Part shown: piece after piece, positions 59,511-64,000 of the stretch
How positions within the stretch are numbered: the first letter of the stretch is position 1
Layout of the letters: each line of letters opens with the position of its first letter
Assembly: GCA_029572815.1 (NCBI GenBank)
Contig: JAKPUQ010000089.1
Coordinates: forward strand, 1-64,000
Direction: 5' to 3'
DNA from: Bacillota bacterium
GTDB lineage: Bacteria; Bacillota; Clostridia; Oscillospirales; Ruminococcaceae
DNA: 64,000 nucleotides
The notes under the pieces: model-generated
Told to the model about the DNA's origin: nothing
Seen by the model: only the letters and a program-made list of their open reading frames with translations
Database searches by the model: none
Position numbers and translations under genes: made by a program

Positions 59511-59564
59511 ATAAAAACCTCCATTCCGATCCGTTTTGCCGACTGTATGAAGGGTAATAAAAAA

Positions 59565-59815
59565 GTCTCCTCCATGCCCGGCATGGAAGAGACGAAGTTA
59601 CTTGCAATACTCCGTGGTACCACTCTTCTTGATGTAAGTATACACCCACTCATCTGCGTCGGATCAACGCATATCTCTGTAACGGGAGCGCCCGTCCGAG
59701 CCTACTTGAAGCTGTGCCTCTTTGGGTCGGCTGCTCGGGGAGGAGTTATTTCTCATACCTGCATACTGCCTTTCACCAAACGGCAGCTCTCTGTGAAGCC
59801 ATGATACAAGCTTTT
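59565..59815 (-). ncRNA. T-box riboswitch, leucine type
   Basis: Minus-strand leader of leuA. Seen: stem I (from about 59815, GCTTGTATCATGGCTTCACA region), specifier region GAAATAACTCCTCCCCGAG with codon CTC (59743-59745, Leu), the T-box AAGAGTGGTACCACGGAG (59610-59627) and a terminator stem GTCTCTTCCATGCC / GGCATGGAGGAGAC followed by TTTTTTATTACC (59565-59593). Uncharged tRNA-Leu should allow leuA expression. Confidence 0.93.
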
Positions 59816-59842
59816 ATTCCCTTCATCGCATTTATTGATTTC

Positions 59843-59871
59843 ATTGTACAACGAAAAATTTCTTTTGTCAA
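59843..59871 (-). promoter_or_regulatory. Promoter of the leuA leader
   Basis: Minus strand TTGACA (59866-59871), 17-base spacer, TACAAT (59843-59848). Confidence 0.9.
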
Positions 59872-59880
59872 GCCCCTGAG

Positions 59881-59972
59881 GTAATTTTTCGCAGAAAAAT
59901 TACTGAGCCGACAGCCTTCAGCACTAAAAGGCGGCAAGCCGCGAAGAAGAAGGGGCTGAAGGTTGTCGGCTC
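59881..59972. repeat. Cluster of strong hairpins between leuA promoter and zinc-ribbon gene
   Basis: Two elements in 92 bases: GTAATTTTTC-GCA-GAAAAATTAC (59881-59903) and an 18-base stem GAGCCGACAGCCTTCAGC / GCTGAAGGTTGTCGGCTC (59905-59972, one G-T pair) enclosing GCGGC-AA-GCCGC. No coding potential. Could be a repeat element or a double terminator. The zinc-ribbon terminator at 59975-59997 is separate. Confidence 0.6.
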
Positions 59973-59974
59973 TG

Positions 59975-59997
59975 ATAAAGGAGCGGAGCTCCTTTAT
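59975..59997 (-). terminator. Hairpin over the zinc-ribbon stop codon
   Basis: ATAAAGGAG / CTCCTTTAT stem with a five-base loop. The stop codon of the gene at 59994 lies in its first arm. Confidence 0.6.
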
Positions 59998-60254
59998 TTT
60001 TCAGGGGCCCGGCTGCCGCAGTCGGGGCAGAAATTGGTGGCGCAGTCCTTTCCGCAGGTGCATTTCCAGGGCTTTACGGGTGCCTTTGCACCGCAGTCCG
60101 GACAGAATTTAGTCTCGTTCGTCCTGCCGCAGGAGCAGTTCCACACATTGCCTGTCCATGAGGGGACAGTGCGGTTTTCCGCCGCCATGCGGAACAGGTC
60201 GTCGGCTCGTGTCATATACTGAAGTCCCACAACGGGGAAACCATAGATAAACAT
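59994..60254 (-). CDS. Double zinc-ribbon small protein
   Basis: 86 residues. Two CXC...CXXC ribbons: WNCSCGRTNETKFCPDCGAK and WKCTCGKDCATNFCPDCGSR, each able to bind one zinc, after a 35-residue N-terminus with no clear fold. GAGGTAAAGCTT precedes the ATG. It follows the AIM24 and small membrane genes in the same direction. Probably a cytosolic partner or nucleic-acid-binding protein; function unknown. Confidence 0.82.
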   Translation of the reverse strand: MFIYGFPVVGLQYMTRADDLFRMAAENRTVPSWTGNVWNCSCGRTNETKFCPDCGAKAPVKPWKCTCGKDCATNFCPDCGSRAPEK

Positions 60255-60293
60255 AAGCTTTACCTCACTTGAGCTGAAAACGGCAGGGCGGAA

Positions 60294-60437
60294 CTACTGC
60301 TGTGACTTTATGTAGTCCACCAGCCTGTATACTGCATAGAACACCCAGATGATCCATGAGATCGCCCAGAGTCCTGTGAATACGCTGAAAAGCAGGTATA
60401 TTACCGCAACAGCGACTGCAATGAGCCAGTGTTTCAT
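60294..60437 (-). CDS. Small two-helix membrane protein
   Basis: 47 residues from an ATG at 60437 that overlaps the AIM24 stop (TGATG). Sequence: MKHWLIAVAVAVIYLLFSVF, then TGLWAISWIIWVFYAVYRLV and DYIKSQQ, two hydrophobic helices. Coupling to AIM24 suggests it works with it, perhaps as a membrane anchor. No family recognised; too small for routine gene finders. Confidence 0.7.
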   Translation of the reverse strand: MKHWLIAVAVAVIYLLFSVFTGLWAISWIIWVFYAVYRLVDYIKSQQ

Positions 60438-61111
60438 CAGCGCTTGGGAGCCAGTGAAAGGATCTTTCCTGCAAAGTCGTTGAAGTTCTGGGTCTGGAGA
60501 ATAACCTTTCCGGGACCTGTAAGACGTGTGAGGAAGAGACTCTCGCCGCCCAGGAAGATATTGCCGAGGCCCTTTACGGTCTCGATCTCGTACTGAACAG
60601 AGGGCTCGAAGGCAACAACGTTACCTGTATCAACCTTGAGGACCTCGCCGGGGTTAAGGAATCGCTCTACCATATCGCCGTCTACTTCCAGGAAAGCCAT
60701 GCCCTGTCCGAAGAGCTGCTGAAGGATAAAGCCCTCGCCGCCGAAAAGACCTGCTGTGAATTTCTTTGTGAATATAGCCTTGAGGTCAACGGTCTGCTCT
60801 GCGCAGAGGAAAGCGCCCTTCTGACAGATGAGACCTGCCTGAGATATATTAACGGGAACCACGGAGCCGGGAACGGTTGAGCCGAAAGCGATCTTAGCGC
60901 CTGCGACCTCTGCGGTGTAATTAGCCATAAAAATCGATTCGCCTGTGAACATTCTTCCGAGGCTTCTTCCGAGGCCTCCTCTTGCGTTTGTTGTCATCTT
61001 GATACCCTGTGACTGCCAGATCATACCGCCTGACTGTGTGTACATGGATTCGCCTGCGTTGAGTTCACATTCAACAGCAGGAACTGTCTGACCGATGATA
61101 GTATATCTCAT
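60437..61111 (-). CDS. AIM24-family protein
   Basis: 224 residues built of glycine-rich beta repeats: YTIIGQTVPAVECELNAGES, SQGIKMTTNARGGLGRSLGR, GGEGFILQQLFGQGMAFLEV and FLGGESLFLTRLTGPGKVIL. This is the TIGR00266/AIM24 family, a trimeric beta-helix-like fold of unknown biochemical role, named after a mitochondrial biogenesis gene. ATG after GGAGGG. First gene of a three-gene run with the small membrane protein and the zinc-ribbon protein. Confidence 0.92.
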   Translation of the reverse strand: MRYTIIGQTVPAVECELNAGESMYTQSGGMIWQSQGIKMTTNARGGLGRSLGRMFTGESIFMANYTAEVAGAKIAFGSTVPGSVVPVNISQAGLICQKGAFLCAEQTVDLKAIFTKKFTAGLFGGEGFILQQLFGQGMAFLEVDGDMVERFLNPGEVLKVDTGNVVAFEPSVQYEIETVKGLGNIFLGGESLFLTRLTGPGKVILQTQNFNDFAGKILSLAPKR

Positions 61112-61168
61112 ACGGACATACCCTCCTTATTAAATAAAATTATATTAAAGCGGAGGAGCTGAGCTCCT

Positions 61169-62152
61169 TCACACTTTTATCCTGCAAAGATTAGCCTCAC
61201 CCGAGCTGAGCTCTCTTATCTCACCCGAGGGCATTCTTACGATAAGATTGGCGTTATCGCCGATACCGAGGGCTTCACCCACGATAGTCTCTGTGCCAAC
61301 ATTGGCGGTTATGATATTTCCCGTGAGCATTTCCCTTTCGCGGTAGCGGATAAGGAAACTCCTGTCCTCTATCCTGCCCAGGTATATCTCCAGCTTGTTG
61401 AGGAGCTCCGCGCAGAGCCTGTTCCTGTTTATTACCAGTCCCGTTTCGTCCTCAATGGAGGTAGCGGTCTTTTTCAGGTCGCTGTCGAAGCTGTCTCCCA
61501 CCTTTCTGACATTTATGCCGATCCCTATGACGGCGCAGTCCAGCATTCTCATCTCAAGACCCAGAGAGGCTTCCGTGAGTATGCCGCATATCTTCTTGCC
61601 GTTCATGTACAGGTCATTGACCCATTTTATCATGACCTGACCGCCGCAGAAGGTCTCAACGGCTTCAGCCGCCGCACAGGCAGCCGCCGCAGTTATCATT
61701 GGCGCAAAGCTCAGGCTGAAATTGGGACGCACCAGCACGCTGAGGTATACACCCTTTCCCGACGGGGAAACGAAATGTCTGCCTATCCTGCCCTTTCCCG
61801 CAGTCTGCCTGTCAGCGATGACCGTGGTACCGTGGGGGGCCTTTTCCGTTTCCAGCTCGCGGCAGATATTGTTTGTGGAATCAACTGTGTCGAACACCTT
61901 CATATTCCTTCCTATCTCCTTGGTATTGAGATAGGGAGCTATAAGGCTTTCCGAAAGAATATTGTTGTCATTATTGAGTCTGTATCCTTTTGATGTAACT
62001 GAGGTGATAGAAAAACCCTCTGCCTCCAGGGATTTCACCGCTTTCCAGACGGCATTGCGGCTGACGCCCAGCTTCTCGGCAAGGGCGGCTCCCGAAATGA
62101 ATTGATCGCCTGCACCGGCAAGGGTTGAGAGCAATTCGGTTTTCACGTTCAT
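61169..62152 (-). CDS. birA: Bifunctional biotin ligase / biotin repressor
   Basis: 327 residues from the ATG at 62152 (AAAGGAACATCC upstream). N-terminal winged helix (ISGAALAEKLGVSRNAVWKA), then the ligase domain with KGRIGRHFVSPSGKGVYLSV, KWVNDLYMNGKKICGILTEA and a C-terminal SH3-like domain (VGEALGIGDNANLIVRMPSG). It activates biotin to biotinoyl-AMP and loads it onto acetyl-CoA carboxylase; the helix domain suggests it also represses biotin genes. Separate from neighbours by terminator on the upstream side. Confidence 0.95.
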   Translation of the reverse strand: MNVKTELLSTLAGAGDQFISGAALAEKLGVSRNAVWKAVKSLEAEGFSITSVTSKGYRLNNDNNILSESLIAPYLNTKEIGRNMKVFDTVDSTNNICRELETEKAPHGTTVIADRQTAGKGRIGRHFVSPSGKGVYLSVLVRPNFSLSFAPMITAAAACAAAEAVETFCGGQVMIKWVNDLYMNGKKICGILTEASLGLEMRMLDCAVIGIGINVRKVGDSFDSDLKKTATSIEDETGLVINRNRLCAELLNKLEIYLGRIEDRSFLIRYREREMLTGNIITANVGTETIVGEALGIGDNANLIVRMPSGEIRELSSGEANLCRIKV

Positions 62153-62259
62153 GATATAGGATGTTCCTTTCGGTATTATTAACAATATTCTACCACAAAA
62201 AAATATATAATGCAAGATAAATACAGAAAAAGAGGAAAAAAACAGTTATGCCAAACAAA

Positions 62260-62282
62260 AAAGGACGGTTTTCCCGTCCTTT
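62260..62282 (-). terminator. Terminator of the membrane gene at 62340
   Basis: AAAGGACGG / CCGTCCTTT stem with a five-base loop; minus-strand tail TTTTTTGTTTGG. Confidence 0.9.
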
Positions 62283-62339
62283 ATGGTATATAATTTTATC
62301 AGAAGCAGCTCCTGGAGATTAGTGCTGTTACGGCGGCTC

Positions 62340-62870
62340 TCAGACGATGGGCGGCGCGGGAGCGTTCTTCTCCGCAAGCTTACGGGCTTTTTTTGCGCGG
62401 CGCTGTTCTCTCAGGTCGTAGGAGCAGAGCTGCACCGCCGCTATGATGACCGCCATTGCGGCAGGCAGGATACAGGGCAGTATCCTTGCGGCATACATTC
62501 CGCTGACAGGGGAGAGCGTGTACTTGTCCGTCCAGCCGCTTGCGTCGGCGTGGTCCGTGAGTGTTTTCAGCATGGCAAGGCAGAGGACAAGACCTCCTGC
62601 CGAGAGGAGCACCGCGAGGATATTAGGCAGATTTTTTCTGAAAAGGCACAAAACGGCTCCCGCTGTCATAAGTATGGCAGAAATAATCATGAATATACCT
62701 GTTTTTGCCAGGTCTTCGCCGTAGCTTTCGCGGTTATAGAGAAGTCCCGAGCCTGCAAGGACAGGCATGGCGCAGGAGAAAACAAAGCTCAGCACCAGCA
62801 TCACCGCCTTTGCGGCAGTCATAATGGGCGAGCGTTTCCGCGGCATTTTTTTCATTTTTTTTGCGTTCAT
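62340..62870 (-). CDS. Multi-span membrane protein, unknown
   Basis: 176 residues with four hydrophobic segments (KAVMLVLSFVFSCAMPVLAG, TGIFMIISAILMTAGAVLCL, NILAVLLSAGGLVLCLAML, LPAAMAVIIAAVQLCSY), a very basic N-terminus (KKMKKMPRKRSP) and a basic tail (LREQRRAKKARKLAE). No family recognised. Single gene, divergent from spoIVB, followed by a terminator. Confidence 0.65.
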   Translation of the reverse strand: MNAKKMKKMPRKRSPIMTAAKAVMLVLSFVFSCAMPVLAGSGLLYNRESYGEDLAKTGIFMIISAILMTAGAVLCLFRKNLPNILAVLLSAGGLVLCLAMLKTLTDHADASGWTDKYTLSPVSGMYAARILPCILPAAMAVIIAAVQLCSYDLREQRRAKKARKLAEKNAPAPPIV

Positions 62871-62912
62871 TTTTTACTCCACATGAATATTACGGCTGTG
62901 TGTAATTCTCAG

Positions 62913-62941
62913 ACATAAACACAGTCCGCCGCCGCATAATA
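62913..62941 (+). promoter_or_regulatory. Possible forespore (sigma-G/F type) promoter of spoIVB
   Basis: ACATA (62913-62917), 17-base spacer, CATAATA (62935-62941), resembling the GNATA-N17/18-CATNNTA consensus of sigma-G. It fits the gene but is a short-motif match. Confidence 0.45.
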
Positions 62942-62944
62942 GAT

Positions 62945-62962
62945 ATGTTCCCGCGGGAACAT
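62945..62962. promoter_or_regulatory. Perfect 18-bp palindrome before spoIVB
   Basis: ATGTTCCCGCGGGAACAT, immediately after the possible promoter and 17 bases before the start codon. Position suits an operator or a 5' stem in the mRNA. Confidence 0.55.
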
Positions 62963-62979
62963 GAAAGAAAGGAAAGAAA

Positions 62980-64000
62980 ATGCGATTAAAAAGAAAAATT
63001 ATAAAAACTGCTGCGGCACTATTATCTGCGGCTTTTTTAGGATTATACGGCACAGCAGGGTATTATTCCGCCCGCCTGCCCGACGTTATCACGGCGGAAC
63101 GGGCAGAGGATATAAAAATAGCGGGATTTCCCGAGCTGAGCTGCTGTACTGACACAGAGGCGGCTATACCTGCCGCACAGACCTGTTCGGATACAGAACG
63201 GGTCACGCTTTCGCTTTTCGGGGCAATTCCCGTTAAAAATGTTGAAGTTCACAGGGAGGAAGCTCCCGTTTTTGCTGTGGGAGGACGTCCCTTCGGCATA
63301 AAGCTCCTTATGGAGGGTGTCATGGTCACAGGTCTGGGGGACGTTGAGACCACCGACGGTGTCTGCATCTGTCCTGCAAAGGAAGCAGGCATACAGAAGG
63401 GTGATGTCATACGCCGTGCAGACGGTGTTGAGCTCACCTCCAACGATCAGCTCCAGGAGCTGATCTCGTCCTCCTGCGGAAAAGCTATAGAGCTTTCCGC
63501 AGACCGTGACGGAGAATGCTTTACCGCATACCTCCAGCCTGTTATGTCCCGACGGAGCAGAGGCTGGAAGGGCGGTATGTGGGTCCGCGACAGTATTGCA
63601 GGCATAGGCACCATGACCTTTTTTGACAAGGAAACAGGCAGCTTTGTCGGACTTGGGCACCCCATATGCGATTCCGACACAGGAGGGATAGTTCCTGTAC
63701 ACAGCGGTGAAGCTGTTCCTGTTGATATTACCGAAGTAAAGCGCGGCGCGCGGGGACTTCCGGGAGAGCTCCGGGGAGCCTTCTCAAAAAGCGGAAGCTT
63801 CGGTATCCTTGACCGTAACAAGTCAAGCGGCATATACGGCCGTCTTTCTCCCGGGGCACTTGCCACGATCTCTGAAAGCTGTGAGGAATTCACAATGGCA
63901 CGCCGACAGGAAGTCGGCACGGGAGCGGCGGAGATATATGCCACGGTCGATGGTGATACGCCGGAGAGGTACTCCGCCGAGATAGTCAGTGTTGACTACG
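62980..64000 (+). CDS. spoIVB: SpoIVB-type sporulation serine peptidase (3' end off window)
   Basis: 340 codons visible from the ATG at 62980 (GGAAAGAAA upstream). A membrane/signal segment (TAAALLSAAFLGLYGTAGYY) is followed by a PDZ domain (about 118-185, EAGIQKGDVIRRADGVELTS) and the S55 peptidase region with WKGGMWVRDSIAGIGTMTFF, FVGLGHPICDSDTGGIVPVH. In spore formers it is secreted from the forespore to activate sigma-K processing. Its presence suggests at least an ancestral sporulation program. Confidence 0.92.
   Translation, partial: MRLKRKIIKTAAALLSAAFLGLYGTAGYYSARLPDVITAERAEDIKIAGFPELSCCTDTEAAIPAAQTCSDTERVTLSLFGAIPVKNVEVHREEAPVFAVGGRPFGIKLLMEGVMVTGLGDVETTDGVCICPAKEAGIQKGDVIRRADGVELTSNDQLQELISSSCGKAIELSADRDGECFTAYLQPVMSRRSRGWKGGMWVRDSIAGIGTMTFFDKETGSFVGLGHPICDSDTGGIVPVHSGEAVPVDITEVKRGARGLPGELRGAFSKSGSFGILDRNKSSGIYGRLSPGALATISESCEEFTMARRQEVGTGAAEIYATVDGDTPERYSAEIVSVDY

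Overview
The window looks like chromosome of a Gram-positive gut Clostridium of the Ruminococcus type. The evidence is a dockerin-like calcium repeat on a secreted protein, two T-box leaders, HydE, SpoIVB, LuxS, coaX, sigma-A style promoters (TTGACA-17-TATAAT), strong GGAGG ribosome sites and gut-Clostridia families such as U32-like proteins, AIM24 and YitT. I see no rRNA, tRNA, CRISPR array or intact transposase.

Layout. 0-3 kb: an arsenic operon on the minus strand (arsR, a CGCAxxGCC cysteine protein, acr3, arsC, an ArsP-like permease) with a palindromic operator over the arsR promoter. 3-11.8 kb: an oxidoreductase island with three aldo/keto reductases (one a lipoprotein), a broken SDR, a broken NTF2-like lipoprotein, a divergent LysR regulator, an exported flavodoxin-dockerin-NTF2 fusion and a MATE pump. 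Three promoters here share one upstream element. 12-15.1 kb: an ArsR-type regulator with an alpha/beta hydrolase, a DsbA-like protein and an Old Yellow Enzyme. 15.2-18 kb: an oxidative-stress operon (ferritin-like, PNPOx-like, small winged helix, metallo-beta-lactamase/rubredoxin fusion) behind a TetR gene. 18-22.5 kb: a stretch of unknown genes and gene remnants, including a protein built from two copies of one domain. 22.7-31.6 kb: TetR, a frameshifted dxs, radical SAM, nitronate monooxygenase, flavodoxins, an LMW-PTP-like protein, a NifX-like protein and a YwnB/YwnA-like reductase/Rrf2 pair.

31.8-51 kb holds more ordinary genes: trpB2 behind a Trp T-box, an XRE regulator, a histidine phosphatase, RluA, luxS, an M23/LysM/G5 peptidase, HIT, coaX, a sialate O-acetylesterase, four tandem U32-like paralogs, hydE-nadA, an SdpI-like protein and ridA. 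51.2-59.9 kb is the leucine and branched-chain block on the minus strand: leuA (Leu T-box), then a leader peptide with attenuator, ilvB, ilvH, leuC, leuD, a Nudix hydrolase, an intramembrane protease-like protein and leuB. 60-64 kb: zinc ribbon, AIM24, birA, a membrane protein and the start of spoIVB.

Quality warning. At least six genes, including core ones (ilvH, dxs), are broken by one-base length changes, five of them in runs of four or more identical bases. Mixed with truly decayed remnants, this points to indel errors in the assembly, so those genes are probably intact in the organism. The most interesting biology is the apparently exported redox module at 3.8-11.8 kb with its shared LysR-type operator, the four-gene U32-like array, and the leader-peptide attenuator of ilvB.
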